Part shown: positions 35,019 to 42,997 of the stretch, piece by piece
Position numbering within the stretch: the stretch's first letter is position 1
Layout: each line of letters opens with the position of its first letter
Assembly (NCBI RefSeq): GCF_036226765.1
Contig: NZ_CP109017.1
Location: 2,989,501 to 3,053,500 of the forward strand
DNA length: 64,000 nt
Origin: Streptomyces sp. NBC_00670
GTDB lineage: Bacteria; Actinomycetota; Actinomycetes; Streptomycetales; Streptomycetaceae
Reading direction: 5' to 3'
Program-made: the position numbers and the translations under genes
The notes under the pieces: model-generated
The model's input: the letters and a program-made list of their open reading frames with translations, nothing else
What the model was told of the DNA's origin: nothing
Databases searched by the model: none

Positions 35019-37046
35019 TCACTCCGGCAGCAGGCTCCCGTCGGTCAGTCCGTCGTGCATCCCGCGTACGAGCTGGGCGCCGAGGCGCCCCGCCTGCCGC
35101 AACTCCTCCTCGAACCGGGCCAGTTCACGGAAGCGCCGGCCGTAGGGGCGTTGCTGTTCCAGTGGCAGCCGGGGCAGTTGCAGCCGGCGTACGTCGAGCC
35201 GGGCGGAGGTGGAGGCGTAGCTGCTGGCCTGGCGGTGGTTGGCGGTGCCGCGCAGGAATCCGGCGAGGAACCAGGGGTCGAGGGCGGCGGGGTCGGGCCG
35301 CAGCAGGGTGAGGTTGCGGCCGAGCGCGGCGCCCGCGGCCCTCTCGTCGACGACGCGGGCGACCGGGCCGCCGCCGAGCACCGGGACGACGACGTCCCCG
35401 GCGGCCAGCAGCACCGGCTCCTCCGTGGCGTCCGGGAGGGTGCCCGAGGGGGCGTCGCCCGCGAGGACGTCGTGGTCGGTGAGCACGCGTGCGTGGGGGC
35501 CGCCGGTGCCGCCGGTGCGCAGCACCAGGGCGCCGCCGCGGGCGAGTTCGCCGACGGTGGTGAGCGGCCAGCGGGCGGGTTCGGCGCTGTCGGCGGCGGG
35601 CGGGGTGAGGTCGGCGGTGAGCCGCAGGGTCTGGCCGAGACGTCTGCGGACCTCGGTGAGGTGTGCGGCGCCGCCGTCCGGGGCGGGCGGCGGCAGATGG
35701 CGGGCGGGGGCCAGATCGACGTCGTCGTCCAGGAGTTCGACGACGGGCAGCGCGCGGCTGACGCCGGGCCGCTCCGCGGCGGCGCCGGTGCGGTCGAAGT
35801 CGTGCCAGGTGTCCAGGACGGCCTCGCGCACCGCCTGCCAGTCGGGGCCGCCGCGTCCCTCGGCGGCGGCCGCGCCGGTGTCCACGAGCAGCACCCGCGG
35901 CTGGGCGGGCGCCCGGTCCGGGCGGCGCAGCACCCACAGGTGCAGCGGGATGCCGTGCGGCGGCGCCGCCCCGACCGGCAGCGCGACCACCGCGCGCAGG
36001 GTGCCCCGGCGCAGCAGATCGGCGCGGATGCGGCGGCCGGAGCGGCGGGAGGCGGCGGCGGGCGGCATCAGCAGCACGGCGGTGCCGCCGTCCTTCAGCC
36101 GGGCAAGCGCGTGCTGCACCCAGGCCAGTTCGGACTCGGTGCGGGCCGGGAAGCCGTACTCCCAGCGCGGGTCGTAGGCGAGTTCCTCGTGGCCCCAGTT
36201 GCGCTCGTTGAACGGCGGGTGGCACAGCACGACGTCGGCCCGGAGGCTGTCGTACGCGTCCGCCCGGATGCTGTCGCCCGCGGCGGCGCGGACGACCGCG
36301 CGGCCGTGCAGGGCGAGCCGCAGCGCGGTGAGCGCGGCGAGTTCGGGGGCGGCGTCCTGGCCGTACAGGGTCTGCTCGGGCGCGGGGGCGATCGCGCGGA
36401 GCAGGGCGCCGGTGCCGCAGGCGGGGTCCAGGGCGGTGCGGGCGGGCCCGGCCAGTTCGGCCATCAGGGCGGCGAGACCGGCCGGGGTGAGCGTGTACTG
36501 GCGCGGGCCCGCGTCCAGGTGCCGGCCGAGCAGGAACTCGTACGTCTGCCGGGCGCCCAGTTCGGCGGCGAGGTCGACGGTGGAGCGCAGCAGCGGGGCG
36601 GACGGGCGCAGCGCGGCGGCGTCGGGGACGCGGACGGCGGGGGTGCGCAGGGCGCCGAAGCGGGCGGTGAGCACCTGTTCGAGGTGGCCGGGCAGGAGGC
36701 GGGCGAGCCGGTCGTCGGAGCCGGCGGAGGTCTCCAGCCAGACGGTGGGCCGGGTGTGGATGAGCAGCAGGACGCAGCCGGCGTGCAGCAGGCCGGTGAC
36801 GGGGCCCTCCGGGTGGCCGGCGAGCTGCTGCCAGACCCGCTCGCGCAGCGGGACCTCGGCGAGTTTGCCCTGGCCGCGCAGCCATTCCTCGACCTCGGCG
36901 AGGGCGAAGGCGGGGCTGTTCTCGGTGCCGCCGACGGGCTTGGGGAAGTCCGCATGGCGGCGGCGCCAGTTGCTGACGGCGGCGCGGCCGACGCCCGCGA
37001 GCCGCGCGATGCCGGCGGCGGTCACCTCTGTGGCGTTGTCCTGCAC
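35019..37046 (-). CDS. Orphan N6-DNA methylase-like protein (HsdM/HsdS-like) with altered catalytic motif
   Basis: 675 residues from a GTG at 37046. It starts with a helix-turn-helix (ITAAGIARLAGVGRAAVSNW-type, residues 8-32), then an HsdM-like methyltransferase: motif I DPACGTGALLRAI (about 226) and motif IV LCHPPFNER (about 273-281), where the canonical NPPF Asn is His (codon 36219-36221). From about 470 the sequence resembles an HsdS target-recognition half (WPLTTVGELARGGALVLRTG, and AAGDVVVPVLGGGPV). No HsdR or other restriction gene is nearby, so it is an orphan. It may bind SAM or DNA without efficient methylation; possibly regulatory. Confidence 0.75.
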   Translation of the reverse strand: MQDNATEVTAAGIARLAGVGRAAVSNWRRRHADFPKPVGGTENSPAFALAEVEEWLRGQGKLAEVPLRERVWQQLAGHPEGPVTGLLHAGCVLLLIHTRPTVWLETSAGSDDRLARLLPGHLEQVLTARFGALRTPAVRVPDAAALRPSAPLLRSTVDLAAELGARQTYEFLLGRHLDAGPRQYTLTPAGLAALMAELAGPARTALDPACGTGALLRAIAPAPEQTLYGQDAAPELAALTALRLALHGRAVVRAAAGDSIRADAYDSLRADVVLCHPPFNERNWGHEELAYDPRWEYGFPARTESELAWVQHALARLKDGGTAVLLMPPAAASRRSGRRIRADLLRRGTLRAVVALPVGAAPPHGIPLHLWVLRRPDRAPAQPRVLLVDTGAAAAEGRGGPDWQAVREAVLDTWHDFDRTGAAAERPGVSRALPVVELLDDDVDLAPARHLPPPAPDGGAAHLTEVRRRLGQTLRLTADLTPPAADSAEPARWPLTTVGELARGGALVLRTGGTGGPHARVLTDHDVLAGDAPSGTLPDATEEPVLLAAGDVVVPVLGGGPVARVVDERAAGAALGRNLTLLRPDPAALDPWFLAGFLRGTANHRQASSYASTSARLDVRRLQLPRLPLEQQRPYGRRFRELARFEEELRQAGRLGAQLVRGMHDGLTDGSLLPE

Positions 37047-37154
37047 GAGACCCCCACCCTCCTCGGCCTCCGGCCGTCTGTGGCGCCGATGATACCGACG
37101 CATCCGTAAGACCGGCATTCACGGTCGTGTACACACCGCCTGATGAGTTCCTGG

Positions 37155-37183
37155 TTGACTCGGTTCACAAGCTCTGCTGTGAT
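37155..37183 (+). promoter_or_regulatory. Promoter of the secreted repeat protein gene
   Basis: TTGACT (37155-37160), 17-nt spacer, TGTGAT (37178-37183): a good housekeeping-type promoter with a start near 37190. Confidence 0.65.
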
Positions 37184-37195
37184 TGACCCCGCAAC

Positions 37196-37224
37196 GGGCG
37201 ACCGCCGGAGGGGGGCGGTCGCCC
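37196..37224 (+). promoter_or_regulatory. Stable 5'-leader hairpin
   Basis: GGGCGACCGCC (37196-37206) pairs perfectly with GGCGGTCGCCC (37214-37224), loop 7 nt, beginning a few nt after the predicted start and ending 33 nt before the ATG. No T-run follows; it could stabilise the mRNA or attenuate. Confidence 0.6.
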
Positions 37225-37257
37225 GTGTCCGGACAACCGAGGGGGAGGAAGATCACC

Positions 37258-37947
37258 ATGGGCATGAAGGGCAAGATCGCGCTGGGTGTGGTCGTCGGAG
37301 TCGTCGTCATCGGCGTCGTCTCGACCGCCGGCGGGGGCGACGACGGCGACGGCGGCAAGGGCACGTCGGCGTCGGCGAAGCAGGACTCCGGTTCCGCTTC
37401 CGGTTCCGGCAAGGGGGACGCCAAGAAGGCCGACGCCGAGAAGAAGGCGGCGTTCGGCGGCGACGGCACCTACCAGGTCGGCAAGGACGTCAAGCCGGGC
37501 ACCTACCGCACGACGGGCAACACGGACGACATGTGTTACTGGGAGCGCGCCAAGGACGCCTCCGGCGACATGGACTCGATCCTGGCCAACGACAACGTCA
37601 CGGGCTCGAGTTACGTGACGGTCAAGGCGAGCGACAAGCTCCTCAAGTCCGAGGGCTGCCACGACTGGGAGGCGGTCGACCCGAAGGCCAAGGGCAAGCC
37701 GTCCACGGCCGGCTTCAAGGGCGACGGCGGCATGCTCCGCGTGGGCGTCGACATCGCCCCGGGCACCTACCGCTCGACCGGCAACACCGACGACCAGTGC
37801 TACTGGGAGCGCGACAAGGACGCCCTCCACGGCATGGACTCCATCCTCGCCAACGACAACGTCACGGGCACGGCGGTCGTGACGATCGGCTCGGGGGACG
37901 CCTACTTCAAGACCGCGGGCTGCGCGGACTGGAAGAAGGCGGGCTGA
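37258..37947 (+). CDS. Exported protein with two tandem ~65-residue repeats
   Basis: 229 residues from an ATG with GGGGAGGAA upstream. An N-terminal hydrophobic helix (IALGVVVGVVVIGVVST) acts as a signal or anchor, then a Ser/Gly/Lys linker. Two homologous units follow, about 70-140 and 155-225. Each has the pattern GTYR[TS]TGNTDD-CYWER, then MDSILANDNVTG, and ends in a second Cys (EGCHDW, AGCADW), which suggests one disulfide per unit. A leader hairpin precedes it. I do not recognise an enzymatic motif; the family is widespread in Streptomyces as secreted small proteins. A duplication within the gene is clear. Confidence 0.85.
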   Translation: MGMKGKIALGVVVGVVVIGVVSTAGGGDDGDGGKGTSASAKQDSGSASGSGKGDAKKADAEKKAAFGGDGTYQVGKDVKPGTYRTTGNTDDMCYWERAKDASGDMDSILANDNVTGSSYVTVKASDKLLKSEGCHDWEAVDPKAKGKPSTAGFKGDGGMLRVGVDIAPGTYRSTGNTDDQCYWERDKDALHGMDSILANDNVTGTAVVTIGSGDAYFKTAGCADWKKAG

Positions 37948-38025
37948 GGACGGCTCCCTCCCGCTCGGCGCCGGCCGGCACCCCCAGTGCCGGCCGGCGT
38001 CGTCGTCAGCTGGCGTCAGTCGGCG

Positions 38026-38754
38026 TCAGTCGGCGTGGAAGCGGGACGGGGCGTTGGTGGGGTTGCCGCCGGTGGGGAGTTTCTGGTCGGGGCAGGCAGA
38101 AAGGACCTTCTTCATCGCGGACTTCTCCGCCGACGTCACCCACAGGCCGTACTTCTTCTTCACCGCCACCTGCGCGGCGACGTACGTGCAGCGGTACTTC
38201 TTGTACGGCGGCAGCCAGGTCGCGGTGTCGCCGTCGCCCTTGCTGCGGTTGGGCGTGGCGCCCACCGCGAGCAGGTTCAGCGGGTCGTTGGCCAGCGCTA
38301 TCCGCTTGGCCGGGTCCCAGTACTTGGCGCCCTTCTGCCAGGCGTCGGACAGCGCCACGAGATGGTCGATGTCCACCTGGCTGCGGCCCCGGGTGAACGT
38401 CACCGCCTTCCCGCTGTACGGGTCGGGGTCCAGCTCGCCCGAGGCGACCTTGCAGTCCCCGTCGGTGTACTTCACGTCCTCCAGGTCCCGGCGCAGGATG
38501 TCGTCCCGGGTGTCGCAGCTGTTGGAGTCGGTGTCGGCCCAGGCGCTGCCGAAGCGTTCCCTGCTGTAACCGGTCTTGGGCGCCCTGCCCTTGACGGTCA
38601 GCGCGTCGGCGGCGGCGAGGGCGCTGCCGTGGGCCGCCGCCGTCTCCTTCGGCTCCTGGCCCGGGGAGCCCGTCCCCGTGTCGTCCACCTTGCAGCCGCT
38701 CACGGTGGCCAGCGCCAGGGCGGCGACCGCGACCCCACCCCTCCATCGCCTCAC
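38026..38754 (-). CDS. HNH (DUF1524/GmrSD-like) exported lipoprotein nuclease
   Basis: 242 residues from a GTG at 38754. A lipoprotein signal (AALALATVSGCKVDD; lipobox ending at Cys) is followed by a ~30-residue linker and a DUF1524-type HNH domain: DIDHLVALSDAWQKGAKYW carries the first His, ANDPLNLLAVGATPNRSKGD the Asn, and a C-terminal TYVAAQVAVKKKYGLW. Two pairs of Cys may form disulfides. Extracellular HNH nuclease-like proteins of this type are common in Streptomyces and are presumed to degrade DNA outside the cell. Monocistronic; the next gene upstream is on the other strand. Confidence 0.88.
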   Translation of the reverse strand: MRRWRGGVAVAALALATVSGCKVDDTGTGSPGQEPKETAAAHGSALAAADALTVKGRAPKTGYSRERFGSAWADTDSNSCDTRDDILRRDLEDVKYTDGDCKVASGELDPDPYSGKAVTFTRGRSQVDIDHLVALSDAWQKGAKYWDPAKRIALANDPLNLLAVGATPNRSKGDGDTATWLPPYKKYRCTYVAAQVAVKKKYGLWVTSAEKSAMKKVLSACPDQKLPTGGNPTNAPSRFHAD

Positions 38755-38925
38755 GGGACGTCCTTCCCTCGCTCTGCGTTGATGTGCGCACGTTCAGCCG
38801 TGCGGTTCCACCGTAGCGAGCGGGGTGTCATGCGCATACCACCACTCAACGGGCAACAGGTGCACGCCGGGCGTATGGTCGGTGGTGAGGCACCTGCACG
38901 TCCCTCCTCCGGAAGGAGCCTCTGG

Positions 38926-39111
38926 ATGGGTATCTTCGACCGATTCAAGAGCGCGGCGCAGAGCAGCAAGGGCCGGAAGATGTCCGAGAAGATGTCGGAC
39001 CAGGCGGAGCGTCGTGTCAACGACAAGACCGGCGGCAAGTACACCGACCAGGTCGATCAGGCCCAGCAGCAGATGGAGGACCGGCTGGGCATGAAGCGCG
39101 ACGAGTCGTAG
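38926..39111 (+). CDS. Small antitoxin-like protein (MT0933/Rv0909 type)
   Basis: 61 residues from an ATG with AAGGAG 7 nt upstream. The sequence (MGIFDRFKSAAQSSKGRKMS, then VNDKTGGKYTDQVDQAQQQM) fits the MT0933-like antitoxin family: an N-terminal helix and a charged C-terminal helix. No toxin partner is visible next to it, so it is an orphan here; the family in Streptomyces is usually found without one. The gene is short but its codon bias and ribosome site are clear. It ends at a terminator and converges with mfd. Confidence 0.8.
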   Translation: MGIFDRFKSAAQSSKGRKMSEKMSDQAERRVNDKTGGKYTDQVDQAQQQMEDRLGMKRDES

Positions 39112-39141
39112 CCGGCGGGTTACGACGGTCTCAGCGGGTTG

Positions 39142-39179
39142 GGTCCGTCCGCCTTGGGGTTCCCCTCGGCGGACGGACC
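39142..39179. terminator. Bidirectional terminator between the antitoxin-like gene and mfd
   Basis: A perfect 12-bp stem, GGTCCGTCCGCC (39142-39153) with GGCGGACGGACC (39168-39179), followed by a short T-run. Confidence 0.88.
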
Positions 39180-39211
39180 TTTCGCCTGCGGCGGACTCGG
39201 GGCGCAGTCCC

Positions 39212-42200
39212 CTACGAGTCCAGTACCGACGTCAAGAACTCGCCCACCCATGACAGGAGTTCCCTGCCGACCAGTGGCTTGCCACCGATCTTGGCTGTCT
39301 TGGGGCGGGGGATCAGGATCTGGTGGGTGGCGGGTTTGAGGACCGCGCCCGGGTAGAGGCGCTTCACGCGGAGTTCCTGGGACTCGCGCAGGTCCACCGG
39401 AGCGAAGCGGATGTTCGTGCCCTGGAGGACGATCTCGCCGACGCCGCACGCGCGGGCGAGCATCCGCAGACCCGCGACCAGCAGCAGGTTCTCCACCGGC
39501 TCCGGCAGCTTGCCGTAGCGGTCGACGAGTTCCTCGCGTACGGAGGCGATGTCCTGCTCCGTGTTGACGGAGGCGATCGCCCGGTACGCCTGGAGGCGCA
39601 GCCGCTCGCCGGGGGCGTAGTCGTGCGGGACGTGCGCGTCGACCGGGAGCTCGATCTTGACCTCCAGCGGCGGCTCCTCCTCCACGCCGCCCTCCAGCGA
39701 GGCCCTGTAGTCCGCGACCGCCTCGCCGACCATGCGGACGTACAGGTCGAAGCCGACGCCCGCGATGTGCCCGGACTGCTCGCCGCCGAGCAGGTTGCCG
39801 GCGCCGCGGATCTCCAGGTCCTTCATCGCGACGTACATGCCCGCGCCCATCTCGGTGTGCTGGGCGATCGTCGCGAGCCGCTCGTGCGCGGTCTCCGTGA
39901 GCGGCTTCTCCGGCGGGTAGAGGAAGTAGGCGTACCCGCGCTCACGGCCGCGGCCCACCCGGCCGCGCAGCTGGTGGAGCTGGCTGAGGCCGAAGTTGTC
40001 GCCGCGCTCGACGATGAGGGTGTTGGCGTTGGAGATGTCGATGCCGGACTCGACGATCGTCGTCGAGACGAGGACGTCGGACCGCTTCTCCCAGAAGTCG
40101 ACGACCACCTGTTCGAGTGCCTGCTCCGACATCTGCCCGTGCGCGGTGGCGATGCGTGCCTCGGGGACGATCTCGCGCAGCCGGGCCGCCGCGCGGTCGA
40201 TGGACTCCACCCGGTTGTGGATGTAGAAGACCTGGCCCTCGCGCAGCAGCTCGCGGCGGATCGCCGCGCCGATCTGCTTCTCCTCGTACGGTCCGACGAA
40301 GGTGAGCACCGGGTGGCGCTCTTCGGGGGGCGTGGTGATCGTGGACATCTCGCGGATGCCGGTGACCGCCATCTCCAGGGTTCTGGGGATCGGGGTCGCG
40401 GACATGGTCAGCACGTCCACGTTGGCGCGCAGCTTCTTCAGCTGTTCCTTGTGCTCGACGCCGAAGCGCTGCTCCTCGTCGACGATGACCAGGCCGAGGT
40501 CCTTGAACTTGGTCTCGGAGGAGAACAGCCGGTGGGTGCCGATGACGACGTCCACCGAACCCTCCCGCAGCCCCTCCAGGACCGCCTTCGCCTCGGTGTC
40601 CGTCTGGAAGCGGGAGAGCGCCCTCACGTTGACGGGGAACTGGGCGTAGCGCTCGGAGAACGTGCCGAAGTGCTGCTGCACCAGCAGCGTGGTGGGGACG
40701 AGGACGGCGACCTGCTTGCCGTCCTGCACCGCCTTGAACGCGGCCCGGACCGCGATCTCCGTCTTGCCGTAGCCGACGTCGCCGCAGATCAGCCGGTCCA
40801 TCGGGACCGACTTCTCCATGTCGTCCTTGACCTCGGCGATCGTGGTGAGCTGGTCCGGGGTCTCGGCGTACGGGAAGGCGTCCTCCAGCTCGCGCTGCCA
40901 GGGCGTGTCGGCGCCGAACGCGTGTCCGGGCGCGGCCATGCGCGCGCTGTACAGCTTGATGAGGTCCGCGGCGATCTCCTTGACCGCCTTCTTGGCGCGC
41001 GCCTTGGTCTTCGTCCAGTCGGCGCCGCCGAGCCGGTGCAGGGTGGGGGCCTCGCCGCCGACGTACTTGGTGATCTGCTCCAGCTGGTCGGTGGGGATGT
41101 AGAGGCGGTCGCCGGGCTGGCCGCGCTTGGCGGGGGCGTACTCGACGACCAGGTACTCGCGGGTGGCGCCCTGCACGGTGCGCTGCACCATCTCGATGTA
41201 GCGGCCCACGCCGTGCTGCTCGTGGACGATGTAGTCGCCCGCCTCCAGGGTGAGCGGGTCGATCGTCTTGCGGCGGCGGGCGGGCATCCGGGCGCCCTCG
41301 CGGCCGGCCGCCTTCTGCCCCGTCAGGTCGGTCTCGGTGAGGACGGCGAGCCGGAGCGCGGGGTCGACGAAGCCGTGGTCGATGCAGCCGCAGGCGACGT
41401 GCACGACCGACGGCGAGATGTCGCCGAGGTCGACGTCGAGCCGGGCCGCGACGCCCTCGCCGCCGAGCACCTCGACCGTGCGGGAGGCGGGGCCCTGCCC
41501 CTCGGTGACGAACACCGTGCGCCAGCCGTCGGCGAGCCAGCCCTTGGTGTCGGCGAGCGCCTTCGCGGTGTCGCCGCGGTAGGTCTCGGGGGCGTGCATG
41601 CCGAGCTTGAGGGTGTCGGCGTCCGGCTCGAGGTCGGCGGCGAACGGGGAGACCGACCACCACATGATGTCCAGCTCGCGCGCCCGGTCCCGGACGTCCG
41701 CGAGGGACCACAGGGAGGCGGCGTCCACGTCGATCGGCGCCTCGCCTCCGCCGGCGGTGGCGGCCCAGGACGCCTGGAGGAACTCCTGCGAGGTCGCCAC
41801 CAGGTCGGCGGAGCGCGTGCGCACCCGCTCGGGGTCGCAGACGACGGCCATCGCGCCCTTGGGCAGCACGTCGAGGAGGAGTTCCATGTCGTCGACGAGG
41901 ACGGGGGCGAGGGACTCCATGCCCTCCACCGCGATGCCCTCGGCGATCTTCCCGAGGAGTTCGCCCAGCTCCGGGTGGTCCTCGGCGAGCGCGGCGGCCC
42001 GCTCCCGCACGTCGTCGGTCAGCAGCAGTTCGCGGCAGGGGGGCGCCCACAGGCCGTGCTCGGCGACCTCCAGGGAGCGCTGGTCGGCGACCTTGAAGTA
42101 GCGGATCTCCTCGACGTCGTCGCCCCAGAACTCGATGCGCAGGGGGTGTTCCTCGGTGGGCGGGAAGACGTCCAGGATGCCGCCGCGGACGGCGAACTCG

Positions 42201-42742
42201 CCGCGCTTCTCCACCAGCTCGACGCGGGAGTACGCGGCGGCGGCCAGCGCGGCGACGACGTCGCCGAGGTCGGCGTTCTGACCGCTGCGCAGCGCCACGG
42301 GGACGAGGTCGCCCAGGCCCTTGACCTGCGGCTGGAGCACGGAGCGGACGGGGGCGACGACGACGGAGACCGGGCCGGTCTCGGGGTCGTCGGCGCGGGG
42401 GTGCGCGAGGCGGCGCAGGACGGCGAGGCGGCGGCCGACGGTGTCGCTGCGGGGGCTGAGGCGCTCGTGCGGGAGGGTCTCCCAGGAGGGGTACTCCACG
42501 ACGCCCTGCGGGGGCAGGAGCGTGCGCAGCGCGGCGGCGAGGTCCTCGGCCTCGCGGCCGGTGGCGGTGACGGCGAGGACGGGGCGGCCGGTGTCGCGGG
42601 CGAGGGCGGCGACGGTGAAGGGGCGGGCGGCGGAGGGGCCGACGAGGTCGACGTGCATGCGGTTGCCGTCCGCGGCGGCGGTGACCGCCTCCGCGAGGGC
42701 GGGGTCCTTGACGACGGCGTCGAGCAGACCGTGCAGGCTCAT
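39212..42742 (-). CDS. mfd: Transcription-repair coupling factor Mfd
   Basis: 1176 residues from an ATG at 42742 (start MSLHGLLDAVVKDPALAEAV), the usual family N-terminus; an ATG 18 nt upstream is less likely. Order: UvrB-homology region, RNA-polymerase interaction domain (around 500-560, HEQHGVGRYIEMVQRTVQGA), helicase core with Walker A GDVGYGKTEIA, DEEQRFG box and QLRGRVGRGRERGYAYF (motif VI), and the C-terminal TRCF domain. It removes stalled RNA polymerase and recruits UvrA. Upstream gap 42743-42997 contains repeats. Full length, no frameshift. Confidence 0.97.
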   Translation of the reverse strand: MSLHGLLDAVVKDPALAEAVTAAADGNRMHVDLVGPSAARPFTVAALARDTGRPVLAVTATGREAEDLAAALRTLLPPQGVVEYPSWETLPHERLSPRSDTVGRRLAVLRRLAHPRADDPETGPVSVVVAPVRSVLQPQVKGLGDLVPVALRSGQNADLGDVVAALAAAAYSRVELVEKRGEFAVRGGILDVFPPTEEHPLRIEFWGDDVEEIRYFKVADQRSLEVAEHGLWAPPCRELLLTDDVRERAAALAEDHPELGELLGKIAEGIAVEGMESLAPVLVDDMELLLDVLPKGAMAVVCDPERVRTRSADLVATSQEFLQASWAATAGGGEAPIDVDAASLWSLADVRDRARELDIMWWSVSPFAADLEPDADTLKLGMHAPETYRGDTAKALADTKGWLADGWRTVFVTEGQGPASRTVEVLGGEGVAARLDVDLGDISPSVVHVACGCIDHGFVDPALRLAVLTETDLTGQKAAGREGARMPARRRKTIDPLTLEAGDYIVHEQHGVGRYIEMVQRTVQGATREYLVVEYAPAKRGQPGDRLYIPTDQLEQITKYVGGEAPTLHRLGGADWTKTKARAKKAVKEIAADLIKLYSARMAAPGHAFGADTPWQRELEDAFPYAETPDQLTTIAEVKDDMEKSVPMDRLICGDVGYGKTEIAVRAAFKAVQDGKQVAVLVPTTLLVQQHFGTFSERYAQFPVNVRALSRFQTDTEAKAVLEGLREGSVDVVIGTHRLFSSETKFKDLGLVIVDEEQRFGVEHKEQLKKLRANVDVLTMSATPIPRTLEMAVTGIREMSTITTPPEERHPVLTFVGPYEEKQIGAAIRRELLREGQVFYIHNRVESIDRAAARLREIVPEARIATAHGQMSEQALEQVVVDFWEKRSDVLVSTTIVESGIDISNANTLIVERGDNFGLSQLHQLRGRVGRGRERGYAYFLYPPEKPLTETAHERLATIAQHTEMGAGMYVAMKDLEIRGAGNLLGGEQSGHIAGVGFDLYVRMVGEAVADYRASLEGGVEEEPPLEVKIELPVDAHVPHDYAPGERLRLQAYRAIASVNTEQDIASVREELVDRYGKLPEPVENLLLVAGLRMLARACGVGEIVLQGTNIRFAPVDLRESQELRVKRLYPGAVLKPATHQILIPRPKTAKIGGKPLVGRELLSWVGEFLTSVLDS

Positions 42743-42904
42743 GAAGGGCTTTCCATCCATCCCGGCTGAGGGGGCCGCCCCGGGGGCGGTGTGCAACGCG
42801 AACGACCCGACGCGCGGGGCGGGCCGGGGGTCCTGTCCAGGGTACGTCGCCCCTCCGGGGTGCACCGTGCGGTTTCCTCGCGCCGGCGGGGGCGGCCGGA
42901 TTCC

Positions 42905-42996
42905 TTCGCCCCCGCCGCCCCTACCCTTCCCGTCCCCGGGGGCAAGCCCCCGGACCCCCAAAAGATGCGCAGTTCCCCGCGCCCCTTTTAGGGGCA
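42905..42996. repeat. Composite of repeat families 2 and 1 downstream of the system 2 permease
   Basis: Family 2 at 42905-42934 (CGCCCCCGCCGCCCCTACCC core), a GGGGGCAAGCCCCC hairpin at 42939-42952, then the family 1 core GCGCAGTTCCCCGCGCCCCT at 42968-42987 whose last bases form a GCCCCTTTTAGGGGC hairpin (42982-42996). On the minus strand this starts right after the permease stop, so it is the likely terminator. Confidence 0.8.
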
Positions 42997-42997
42997 G

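Noticed and set aside
35019..37046. Type I restriction-modification system
   Set aside because: No HsdR gene is present and the catalytic NPPF motif is changed; only a methylase-like orphan can be supported.
39323..42769. Very long open frame opposite mfd
   Set aside because: Antisense shadow produced by high GC3; the translation is low-complexity Gly/Asp/Leu and mfd on the other strand is unambiguous.
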